Source of the DNA: CAYLYM01 sp964387645
GTDB lineage: Bacteria; Calditrichota; Calditrichia; RBG-13-44-9
Length of the DNA stretch: 34,173 nt
Assembly: GCA_964387645.1 (NCBI GenBank)
Contig: CAYLYM010000031.1
Coordinates: 1 to 34,173 of the forward strand
Reading direction: 5' to 3'
Positions within the stretch are counted from its first letter, which is position 1. Each line of letters begins with the position of its first letter. Below the pieces are notes generated by a model. The model made no database searches. It saw only the letters and a list, made by a program, of their open reading frames with translations, and was not told the origin of the DNA. This document shows, in pieces, positions 16,394-25,042 of this stretch. Both the position numbers and the translations under genes were made by a program.

Positions 16394-17422
16394 ATGATAA
16401 AAGAAGCTATTGCTAAATTTATGGATGGCAAAAGCTTGACCCGAGAAGAGGCATATCAGGTTATGGAGGAGATTCTCAACGAGAAGGCTACTGAAGCACA
16501 GATTTCCGCTTTTTTAGTTGCCTTACAAATAAAAGGGAGTACGGTAGATGAATTAGCAGGAACAGTGCAAGCATACCGAGACCGGATTACCCCTTTGTCG
16601 ATAGCCAATGAAGATGCAATTGATAATAGTGGAACTGGAGGAGATAACCTCGGAACTTTTAACATCTCAACAGCAGCATCCATAGTAGCGGCAGGGGCAG
16701 GGGCAAAAGTGATTAAACACGGTTATCATTCAGTTTCCAGCCAGTGTGGAAGTGCCGATGTGCTTCAGGCTCTGGGGGTGAAAACTGAGCTATTTCCAGA
16801 TGAATTTTATCGTGTATTTAATCAAACTGGTTTAGCTTTTATTTTTGCGCCGAGATATAAGCCTATTCCCCGTAATTTTGCCGGAATACGCCAAAATCTT
16901 GGTGCCAGAACAATCTTTAATATATTGGATCCTTTAACTAAACCAGCTTTAACTAAACGTCAATTGATTGGTGTTTACGATAAAAAGATATCCACACTGG
17001 TAGCACATGTACTGAAAGAATTTGGAATCTTCAGCGGTATGGTGGTTTCTGGAGAAAATGGCCTTGATGAGGTTAATATATCTGGCGGAACTTTTGTGGT
17101 TGAAATTAACTACGAGGAAATAAAAGAATACGAGATAGTGCCCGAAGATTTTGGATTAAAGCGTTGGCCTATTGAGAGTCTTCGTGGAGGCGATGCTGCG
17201 ATTAATAAAAAGATTATTCTGGATGTCCTGAATGGAAAAACAGGTGGACCAAGAGATGTTACGATTATCAATGCTGCTGCGGCTCTGAAAGTTAGTGGAA
17301 AAGCAAAAAATCTATTGGAAGGTATAGAGCAAGCTTGTCATGCAATAGATAGCGGTGCGGCTCTGAAAAAGTTAAATGAGATGGTGGAAATAAGTAAATC
17401 TCTGAATTCTTCGGTTTATTGA
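16394..17422 (+). CDS. Anthranilate phosphoribosyltransferase-like protein (TrpD family), atypical acceptor site
   Basis: 342 residues. The PRPP-binding part of the TrpD fold is intact: DNSGTGGDNLGTFNISTAAS (78-96), GSADVLQALGV and the Mg-binding DE in GLDEVNISG. The acceptor side is not typical. The usual KHGNR reads KHGYH (108-112), so the Asn that contacts anthranilate is Tyr111. The usual YHPAM reads YKPIP (155-159), replacing a conserved His. LGPLTNP reads LDPLTKP. Arg166 (AGIRQNLGARTIFN) is kept. It is alone, with no trp genes nearby, and lies between a phosphatase and mltG. It may be a diverged TrpD or a paralog using another acceptor. GAGG sits four bases before the ATG. Confidence 0.8.
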   Translation: MIKEAIAKFMDGKSLTREEAYQVMEEILNEKATEAQISAFLVALQIKGSTVDELAGTVQAYRDRITPLSIANEDAIDNSGTGGDNLGTFNISTAASIVAAGAGAKVIKHGYHSVSSQCGSADVLQALGVKTELFPDEFYRVFNQTGLAFIFAPRYKPIPRNFAGIRQNLGARTIFNILDPLTKPALTKRQLIGVYDKKISTLVAHVLKEFGIFSGMVVSGENGLDEVNISGGTFVVEINYEEIKEYEIVPEDFGLKRWPIESLRGGDAAINKKIILDVLNGKTGGPRDVTIINAAAALKVSGKAKNLLEGIEQACHAIDSGAALKKLNEMVEISKSLNSSVY

Positions 17423-17466
17423 TACATAGAATAAATTTTCAGGAAACTTGAGAGGATGAATGATCG

Positions 17467-18570
17467 TTGAAGAATTTTCATTACTGTATCTCAAAAGTAG
17501 GATTTGGTTTGTATCTGATGTGGAAATTTATTCGTTATTATAGCATGCGGTTTCGTTTTTTTATCTTTCTGATTATCATAGGCATTGGATCTTATATAAT
17601 TATTCAAAAAGTTTTTCCTTCTTATCAGCCTCCCAACCTTAATACACTACCTTTCCAGAAGGTGCTTATTCCAAAAGGAGCTTCATTAAACCGGGTTGCG
17701 GATATTCTTCATCAAAATGGACTGCTATCCTCAAAAGAAGTTTTTATTATATTGGGTAAAATATCTGGTAAACAACATAAAATTAAAGCTGGTTATTTGA
17801 AAATTCCAGAAAATTTGCATCCCTGGCATTTGCTTAACTATTTGATCCGTCCACAATATGCTGATGTAAAAGTAACTATTCCGGAGGGATTAACTTCAAA
17901 TAAGATTGCTTCAATTTTGAAAAACACTTTGATGATTGATTCTACCAAATTTATGCAATTGATCAATGATTCAGCTTTTTGTCATTCGTTGGGTGTTATG
18001 GCTAATAATTTAGAGGGGTATATTTTCCCGGAGACGTATTATATTCCATTAGGAACAAGTGAAGAAGAAATTCTTAGAATACTTACTCGAGAGACTTTAG
18101 CTATATTTGAAGTAGATAGTGTTAAGAGACAATTGGAAAAATTAGGTATGACTGTTCATGAAATCATTACTCTTGCTTCTATTATTGAGGGCGAAGTAAT
18201 AGTGGATTCCGAAAGGGTTATTGTGAGTTCTGTTTATCATAACCGCCTGAAAAAAAACTGGTTGTTACAAGCCGATCCCACAATCCAGTACATTATTCCT
18301 GGACCACCAAGACGTATATTGAAAAAGGATTTAGAAATTGATTCGCCTTATAATACCTATAAATACAAAGGCTTACCTCCTGGCCCTATCAATAATCCCG
18401 GGAAAAAATCTATTTTAGCAGCAATTTATCCCGCTGAGACACCTTATATGTATTTTGTAGCGACGGGAGATGGAGGACATAATTTCTCAAAAACCTCAGC
18501 CGAACATGCCCGCCACAAAGCTTATTTTGACCAGATTCGACGAGAAGTGAGGCGGAAAAGAAGACATTGA
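17467..18570 (+). CDS. mltG: Endolytic murein transglycosylase MltG
   Basis: 367 residues from the chosen start. MltG (YceG family) is an inner-membrane enzyme that cuts nascent glycan strands and sets their length. One membrane helix (about 30-46) is followed by a LysM-like region (VLIPKGASLNRVADIL) and the catalytic domain: LEGYIFPETY, LASIIEGEV with Glu241 as catalytic acid, QADPTIQY, and SPYNTYKYKGLPPGPINNPG. The first start is a TTG (17467) with GAGAGG 11 bases upstream; starts at the ATGs near 17518 or 17545 would give a shorter cytosolic tail and cannot be excluded. The C-terminus is basic (RREVRRKRRH). It lies 44 bases after the trpD-like gene. Confidence 0.95.
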   Translation: MKNFHYCISKVGFGLYLMWKFIRYYSMRFRFFIFLIIIGIGSYIIIQKVFPSYQPPNLNTLPFQKVLIPKGASLNRVADILHQNGLLSSKEVFIILGKISGKQHKIKAGYLKIPENLHPWHLLNYLIRPQYADVKVTIPEGLTSNKIASILKNTLMIDSTKFMQLINDSAFCHSLGVMANNLEGYIFPETYYIPLGTSEEEILRILTRETLAIFEVDSVKRQLEKLGMTVHEIITLASIIEGEVIVDSERVIVSSVYHNRLKKNWLLQADPTIQYIIPGPPRRILKKDLEIDSPYNTYKYKGLPPGPINNPGKKSILAAIYPAETPYMYFVATGDGGHNFSKTSAEHARHKAYFDQIRREVRRKRRH

Positions 18571-18671
18571 ACTGGATATAACAATCGATACGCTTCCAAA
18601 ATTTAACTTTTGAAAAATTAAAAATTTTGGTATATTTTGAGCTGAATCTCTTTGATAAAATGGTCCTAAAT

Positions 18672-20912
18672 ATGAGAAAATCTGATCTACTGTCTGCATT
18701 GAATCCACGACAACAGGAAGCCGTCAGACACACGGAAGGACCAGTTTTGGTTTTAGCTGGAGCAGGAAGTGGGAAAACTCGTGTTTTAACTTACCGAATT
18801 GCTTATCTTATTGAACAGGGGTTAGCTCTGCCTCACCAGATTTTAGCTGTAACATTTACAAATAAAGCTGCTAATGAGATGAGACAACGAGTTGAAGCAC
18901 TTTTAAAAACGAACGTACGTCCACTGTGGATTGGTACTTTTCACTCTATTTCTGCCAGAATTTTGCATGCTGAGGCGCATTTGGCTGGGTATAAATCCAA
19001 TTTCACTATTTATGATGTGGAGGACCAGGAGAATCAGATTAAACGTATCATGGAATTTTTAAATATCAATCGAGACATTTTAACCCCTAAGCAAGTTCAA
19101 TACGTCATTAGTCAAGCCAAAAATAAATTGCAAGATGCTCGTCAGTTTGAAAAAACCGCTCATGATTATCGTTCAAAATTAATTGCCAAGATTTTTTGGG
19201 AGTATGAAGTGGCGTTGCGTAGGAATAACGCCCTGGATTTTGATGATTTAATAATTAAACCTATCGAGATTTTTACTACTCATAAAGAGGTGCTTGAGAA
19301 ATATCAAAATAGATTTAAATATATTTTGGTTGATGAATATCAGGATACCAATAAGGCTCAGTATTATTGGGTAAAATTGTTGTCCGAAAAGCATCGTAAT
19401 CTATGTGTGGTTGGAGATGAAGATCAAGGTATTTATCGATGGCGTGGAGCGGACATTGAAAATATTTTAAAGTTTGAAAAAGACTTTCCAGACTGTTTCA
19501 CTATAAGACTTGAACAAAATTACCGCTCGACCCAGACTATTCTCAAAGCTGCTAATGCAGTTGTTTCTCATAATCTAAAAAGATTAGGTAAGAACTTATG
19601 GAGTGAAAACGGTTTAGGTGAACCTATTAAAATTATCAATGTTCATGATGAAGTATCGGAGGCTGCTACCATCGTCAATATCATCCAAAAAGAAATTACA
19701 CAGAATCATTATTCTTTGAATGATATAGTAATCTTATATAGGACGAATGCACAGTCGCGTGCGTTAGAAGAACAATTAAGACGTTCAGCCATACCTTATA
19801 CGATTGTGGGGGGCATAAAATTCTATGAGAGGAAAGAAATCAAAGATATTCTGGCATACTTACGGGTATTAGTGAATCCAAATGATACAGTAAGTTTACT
19901 TCGAATTATTAATTTCCCAGTTCGGGGTATTGGTCAGACCACACAACAGGTGTTGAATAAATATGCTCATCAGAATAAATGTACACTATTTGAAGCCATA
20001 ACAAAGGTAGATGAAATTACTGGTATTGTTCCTGGCACAGTGAAACGAATTAAATTGTTCTATGAGATGATCGAAAACTTCCGCGAAATGGCTAGTAAAG
20101 AAAATGCTCTGAAAGTTGCCGAAAAACTGGTTGATGAAGTTGGTTTGAAACGAATTTATGAAAATTCTGGAAAAATAGAAGATGAATCTCGCATTGAAAA
20201 TATTAATGAGCTTTTGAATAGCATTGATATTTTTGTTTCCTCGCATCCGGGTGAGGATCGCCTGGAAAACTATCTTGATGAGATATCTTTACTCACAGAT
20301 ATCGATCGTTGGGATCCGGATAGACCTTCAGTGACATTGATGACCCTACATAGTGCCAAGGGATTGGAATTTCCTGTTGTTTGCATCACTGGCTTAGAAG
20401 ATGGACTTTTTCCCCTCTCGCGTTCTCTGGAAAATACAGACGATTTAGAAGAAGAAAGACGCTTATTTTACGTTGGAATGACCCGGGCCAAAAAGAAACT
20501 TTATTTACTCCATGCTCAGACTCGTCACCGTTTTACGAATAACGATTTTGGTAGTGGATTTCGTTCTATACCTTCGCGGTTTTTACGAGAAATTCCTGAA
20601 GAATTTACACAAACTGAATCTATTAGATCATATTCATCTGGAAGATATCAATATCGCTCGCATTCTCAGAGAAAAATTTCTAATGAATATTCATACGAAA
20701 CTGTTGAGGATTTACCTGATGTAGATTCAAAATATAAAATTGGTCAGTATGTTCATCACGAAGTATTTGGTCGCGGACAAATATTAGGTATTGATGTAAC
20801 CAATCTGGGTACAAAACTTACAATTCAATTTTTAAACAGAAACCTAAAAAAAATTATTGCTGAATATGCTAATCTTAAAATGGATAATGATTCGGAGATG
20901 TCAGATGGGTAA
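18672..20912 (+). CDS. pcrA: ATP-dependent DNA helicase of the UvrD/PcrA family
   Basis: 746 residues from the ATG at 18672. A superfamily-1A 3'-5' helicase for nucleotide excision and mismatch repair and for clearing RecA or stalled polymerase. Motifs in order: Q motif LNPRQQEAV, Walker A AGAGSGKTRVLT, Ia TFTNKAANEM, II VDEYQDTN, III GDEDQGIYRWRGA, IV EQNYRST, V TLHSAKGLEFPVV, VI EEERRLFYVGMTRAKKKL. The last ~50 residues (YKIGQYVHHEVFGRGQILGID...) are the Tudor-like domain that binds RNA polymerase in PcrA. Frame-compatible earlier starts (ATG 18660, TTG 18627) exist; 18672 best matches family N-termini. No ribosome site is clear. The stop overlaps the next gene's start. Confidence 0.95.
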   Translation: MRKSDLLSALNPRQQEAVRHTEGPVLVLAGAGSGKTRVLTYRIAYLIEQGLALPHQILAVTFTNKAANEMRQRVEALLKTNVRPLWIGTFHSISARILHAEAHLAGYKSNFTIYDVEDQENQIKRIMEFLNINRDILTPKQVQYVISQAKNKLQDARQFEKTAHDYRSKLIAKIFWEYEVALRRNNALDFDDLIIKPIEIFTTHKEVLEKYQNRFKYILVDEYQDTNKAQYYWVKLLSEKHRNLCVVGDEDQGIYRWRGADIENILKFEKDFPDCFTIRLEQNYRSTQTILKAANAVVSHNLKRLGKNLWSENGLGEPIKIINVHDEVSEAATIVNIIQKEITQNHYSLNDIVILYRTNAQSRALEEQLRRSAIPYTIVGGIKFYERKEIKDILAYLRVLVNPNDTVSLLRIINFPVRGIGQTTQQVLNKYAHQNKCTLFEAITKVDEITGIVPGTVKRIKLFYEMIENFREMASKENALKVAEKLVDEVGLKRIYENSGKIEDESRIENINELLNSIDIFVSSHPGEDRLENYLDEISLLTDIDRWDPDRPSVTLMTLHSAKGLEFPVVCITGLEDGLFPLSRSLENTDDLEEERRLFYVGMTRAKKKLYLLHAQTRHRFTNNDFGSGFRSIPSRFLREIPEEFTQTESIRSYSSGRYQYRSHSQRKISNEYSYETVEDLPDVDSKYKIGQYVHHEVFGRGQILGIDVTNLGTKLTIQFLNRNLKKIIAEYANLKMDNDSEMSDG

Positions 20913-23900
20913 AAAATTGGTGACAACACTTTTATTGTTTGCGATTCCTCTCTTAATTTTTGCACAAGTGAGTACAGAGAGCGATGATTTTTCATATGCT
21001 TTAAAGTTATTTAATGAAGGATTTTATGACATTGCCGCACAACAATTTAATTTATTTGTAAACCGTTATCCCAATAGTAGCAGGGTAGCTGATGCCAGAT
21101 TTTACAAGGCTGTTTCGCTGTATAATTTAAAGGACTTTGAAAATGCTCGTATTGAATTTCAATCAATGGCGGTTAGTTATCCAAATCATTCGAGAGCGCC
21201 GGAAGCATGGCAGAAAGTTGGGGAGTGTTATAAAAAATTAGGAAAATTGGAGGATGCTGCTAAGGCTTTTGAAACTGTAAAGGTACTTTATCCGTCCAAT
21301 CCTACAACGCCGATGGCTTTTTACCAAGCAGCCCAAATTTACTACAAACTCGGAAAATTGGAAAAAGCAGGATCTATTTTACGGGATTTAATGGATCGAT
21401 ACGTAGATAGTGCTGTCTATCCCCAGGCTCGGTTATTGTTAGGCCTATTGGTTTTAGAAAAACACCAATTTGATCAAGCACAAAAGGCATTTGAAAATGT
21501 TTTAAAGAGTAATGCAGAAGCAGAAGTTTTGGCCAGGGCGCATGGGGGGATGGCTGCTTTATACGAAGAGTTAGGCAAATTCACTAAATCGCAGGAAGAA
21601 TATGAAACTATCTTAACAAAATACGCTAATACAGATTATTCATTTCAAGCATTGTTGAAATATGTTGAACTTTTAACCAGAATGAATAATTATGATAAGG
21701 CCATCAGTTTTATCAATAAGTATTTAGATCGTTTTAAGAATACAGATAGAAAGAATGAATTAAAACTTACCCTGGCGGCTGTTTATTTCATTAAAAATGA
21801 TTTTTTTCTGGCTCGTAAAACATTAGAAGAAATATCTTCTGTGGGTTTAAATGACACGCTGACAGCTCGTCGAAATTTTTATCTGGCGATGGTCTACGCA
21901 CAAGAAAATAAATTAGATAAAGCAATTAATCTTTTTAATGAAGTCCTAAGTAAAAAACAATTAGAAATAACCGTTCCGAACTTGAAAGCTGAATCCGAAA
22001 GGAAATTGGCATATCTTTATTTATTGAAGAATAATTTTCAACAGGCTTACACATTACTTGAAAATTACCTTCAGAGATATCCCAATGCAGTTGCCCTAGA
22101 TTCGATCTTAATAGACTTTTTCCGAGCGGCTCTAAAAAATGGTGCTCCTCAAGCGGCCGAAGAAATTTATCAAGAGTTTTTGAAGCGATTTCCTCGACAT
22201 TCAGCCAGAGATGATCTGCTTTTTCTATTAGGAAAATATTATTTTTTTAATGGAAATTACTCATTTAGTAAGAAAAAATTTGATGAATTTAGAGAGAAAT
22301 ATTTTTGTTCAGAGAAATTAGATTCAACTCTTCAATTTCTACATGTTATTAATCAGTATTATAATGTAGATCAAAACATCAGTGTTAATAAATTGGCTAA
22401 ATTAATCGGTAGGTTACTGGCCGGTGGTGATTTACAGGAGTTGAAATTGGAATTGGCCCAGATATACCTTGAACAATTAAAGGACTTACCGGAAGCTATC
22501 CAACTGGCAGAATCTATTACCCATACAACTTCGGATTCGGTATTAATTGGAAATGCTTATTTCTTAATTGGCGAAAGTTATCGTAGATTAGCTGCATTAG
22601 ATAACTTTTTAGGTAAAAAAGATCAAACAAATTTAAATAAGTCTTTTTCTGCTTTAAAAAAGGCGATGGAGTATATTCAAGCGCTTGATCGGAAAGATAG
22701 CCTTGCATATACATTTTTAATTGTTTCGAATAAACTCATTGGTAATGATCAACTTTCTATTGAAAAAAGTATACAATTCTGGGAACACTTTGTGGTTACT
22801 TATTCATCCTCCTCTTTGCTGGACAAGGCTCGCCTGATTTTAGCAGAATTATATATTAAAAAAGGAGATATCTCGTCAGCCCTGCGTCAATTAAACGAAG
22901 TTAAAAATTCTAACAATCAGATAAATTCTGGAATTGCTTACTTTCGTTCAGCCCAAATATTACATGAAACACAAGATGATTCACGAGCTGTCGAAATTCT
23001 AAAAAAATTTTTATTAAAATTTCAACAACATCCCCTCCGAGCAAAAGGATTTGCTCTGTTAGCCGAAATCCACGAAATGCAAAATCAATTTGTTGAGGCT
23101 GCAAAATTATGGACTGAAGTAAGAGAAAATTATAATTATACTGATGTAAGTTTTAATGCTTTACGAAAGATTCCAGAAGTTTATCTAAAAGCTCGAGAGT
23201 ACCAACAAGTATTGGATTTTGCTATACCTTATTTAGATTTACAAAAACCTAATGACTTGTTATTAAAGTATTCGAAAAAACCGCATAATGTTTTATTTTC
23301 GTTTTACGTAGGAAAAGCTTATTATTATTTAAATCAATTTGCTGAAGCGCGAAAATATCTATTGGAATATCTGTATCAAGAACCTGAATTAGATTATCGG
23401 GATGAAACACTTTATTTGCTTGGGAAAATTGGCCAAAACGAGGGAAATGATGAACTGGCTTTAATCTATTTTCAAATGATAAAAGAAAATGAACAATCTT
23501 CATTTTTTATTCAAGCCAGTAAGGAAATGGCTGATATATATTATAAAAATGGGCAATTTTCTAAAGCACAGAACATCTTGTCGAGCATTATAGCCAAAAT
23601 TGATGATCCAGACCAACAAAAGTTGCTACGAATAAAAGAAATGCTTTGCATGATTCATCAGGGTCAACTTAAATTATATCAAAATAAATTTTCAAGATTT
23701 AAAGACCTGTATAAGAAAGATCCTTTGATCCAAAATATTCAAGCTCAATTAGAATTTGAGATAGGGAAATATTACTATAACAATAAAAATTTTAACTCTG
23801 CTATTAAAAATTTTGAACATGTTGTTAAAAAATATAAAAATTCAGACTATGCAGATGATGCAGAGTACTATTTAGGATTAACATATTCGACTCTTAATCG

Positions 23901-24570
23901 TGTAGAAAAAGCTCAGGAAATTTTATCTAAATTTTCTCAGAAATATCCGGATAGTCCCTTATTGTCTAATATTTTTATTACATTAGGTAGTTTATATTAT
24001 CGAGGAGAAAAAAAGGACTTGGCTTTAAATGCCTTTAAAAAGGCAACTGATTTAGCACAAGATGCAGAAACACAAAAGGTTGCTATTTCAAATCTTATAA
24101 GGGTTTATCAAGATCTTGGATTATGGGATGGTGTACTAGTTCAGGCAAAAGCCTATGTAGAGCGTTTCCCTAATGCTGAAGACGTGATGAATAAAAAAAT
24201 TTTGATAGGATCTGCTTTAATTCATCTTAATCGATATAATGAAGCTGTTGATTATTTAAAAAAGATTAAATTTGATGCTTCTAGTGACGAAGAACCAGAA
24301 ATTCAATTCTATATTGGTGATGCTTATTTTAGTGCTGGACGATATGAAGAGGCCATTAGAGAGTTTGTGAAAATTCCGTTACTATCGAAACAAACCGAAT
24401 TACAATGGGAAGCAAGCGCGCTTTATTATTCCGGCCAGTGTTATGAAAAATTGGGGAGAATTGATGATGCAATAAGAATGTATCAAGAAATAATAGAACG
24501 GCCAGGTATACTGGTTGATCTGAAACGCGAAGCCAAAAAGAGGATTGAGCAGCTTAAAAAAAATGGATAG
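20905..24570 (+). CDS. Very large exported TPR-repeat protein
   Basis: 1221 residues. The start at 20905 (MGKKLVTTLLLFAIPLLIFAQ) gives a clean signal peptide with cleavage near Ala20-Gln21 and has GGAG seven bases upstream; the open frame continues upstream, but only this start yields a signal. Nearly the whole mature protein is TPR units of about 34-36 residues, e.g. SRVADARFYKAVSLYNLKDF, AKAFETVKVLYPSNPTTPM, DYADDAEYYLGLTYSTLNR and EIQFYIGDAYFSAGRYEEAI. 'YPNSxxxxDA' turns recur, as in BamD and YbgF families, which act in the periplasm. No enzyme domain was seen. It overlaps the pcrA end by eight bases (ATGGGTAA), so translation is coupled to the helicase. Probably an envelope scaffold; exact role unknown. 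Confidence 0.87.
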   Translation: MGKKLVTTLLLFAIPLLIFAQVSTESDDFSYALKLFNEGFYDIAAQQFNLFVNRYPNSSRVADARFYKAVSLYNLKDFENARIEFQSMAVSYPNHSRAPEAWQKVGECYKKLGKLEDAAKAFETVKVLYPSNPTTPMAFYQAAQIYYKLGKLEKAGSILRDLMDRYVDSAVYPQARLLLGLLVLEKHQFDQAQKAFENVLKSNAEAEVLARAHGGMAALYEELGKFTKSQEEYETILTKYANTDYSFQALLKYVELLTRMNNYDKAISFINKYLDRFKNTDRKNELKLTLAAVYFIKNDFFLARKTLEEISSVGLNDTLTARRNFYLAMVYAQENKLDKAINLFNEVLSKKQLEITVPNLKAESERKLAYLYLLKNNFQQAYTLLENYLQRYPNAVALDSILIDFFRAALKNGAPQAAEEIYQEFLKRFPRHSARDDLLFLLGKYYFFNGNYSFSKKKFDEFREKYFCSEKLDSTLQFLHVINQYYNVDQNISVNKLAKLIGRLLAGGDLQELKLELAQIYLEQLKDLPEAIQLAESITHTTSDSVLIGNAYFLIGESYRRLAALDNFLGKKDQTNLNKSFSALKKAMEYIQALDRKDSLAYTFLIVSNKLIGNDQLSIEKSIQFWEHFVVTYSSSSLLDKARLILAELYIKKGDISSALRQLNEVKNSNNQINSGIAYFRSAQILHETQDDSRAVEILKKFLLKFQQHPLRAKGFALLAEIHEMQNQFVEAAKLWTEVRENYNYTDVSFNALRKIPEVYLKAREYQQVLDFAIPYLDLQKPNDLLLKYSKKPHNVLFSFYVGKAYYYLNQFAEARKYLLEYLYQEPELDYRDETLYLLGKIGQNEGNDELALIYFQMIKENEQSSFFIQASKEMADIYYKNGQFSKAQNILSSIIAKIDDPDQQKLLRIKEMLCMIHQGQLKLYQNKFSRFKDLYKKDPLIQNIQAQLEFEIGKYYYNNKNFNSAIKNFEHVVKKYKNSDYADDAEYYLGLTYSTLNRVEKAQEILSKFSQKYPDSPLLSNIFITLGSLYYRGEKKDLALNAFKKATDLAQDAETQKVAISNLIRVYQDLGLWDGVLVQAKAYVERFPNAEDVMNKKILIGSALIHLNRYNEAVDYLKKIKFDASSDEEPEIQFYIGDAYFSAGRYEEAIREFVKIPLLSKQTELQWEASALYYSGQCYEKLGRIDDAIRMYQEIIERPGILVDLKREAKKRIEQLKKNG

Positions 24571-25042
24571 ACGCCAGGAAATTTTTTCACATTTCCAGTT
24601 TTTGATGCAAAAAATTTATTCGTGAAAATAAAGATTTTGTATAATATTTTAATATTTTGAGAAAACTATAAATAAAATCAGATGGACGAAAATAATTTAA
24701 ATTATTTTCATTTTTTGTTCCTTTATGGGATTCTGGTGTGAAAGTTGCAAACTATTTACTTATAACAAGATAAACCCTTTAAATTGGAAAGTTTCGTTTT
24801 TTAGACTCATTTTTATAAAAATAAATTTTGGATTGTTCGTAAAAATAGATATTTTTAAACAATCGAAATCTGTGAAAAATCTCGTTTTTCTCTAAATTCA
24901 GATCAGTCTTGATAGCATTATTTTGATTCATTTAGTTTTTCATTGTAACTTATTAAAAAAATTGGTTTAGATAGAAAAAATTGTTTGTGATATATTGATG
25001 AAAATGTTAAAATTTGAACGAAGAAATATTGGAGGAGATGGA
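24571..25042. other. Intergenic region with a perfect 22-bp palindrome
   Basis: 472 bases, very AT-rich, no gene seen. The palindrome at 24688-24709 is the only strong structure. A TTGATA (24909-24914) with a 17-base spacer to TTAGTT (24932-24937) is a poor promoter candidate for the downstream propeller gene. Confidence 0.4.
24688..24709. repeat. Perfect 22-bp palindrome followed by a T-run
   Basis: The left half GAAAATAATTT (24688-24698) is followed directly by its exact reverse complement (24699-24709), then ATTTTTTG. It could be an operator, or an AT-only terminator for the large TPR gene ending 117 bases before. Confidence 0.5.

Noticed and set aside
20857..20904. Upstream extension of the giant TPR gene
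   Set aside because: It lacks a signal peptide, lies inside pcrA, and only the ATG at 20905 has a ribosome site and a signal sequence.
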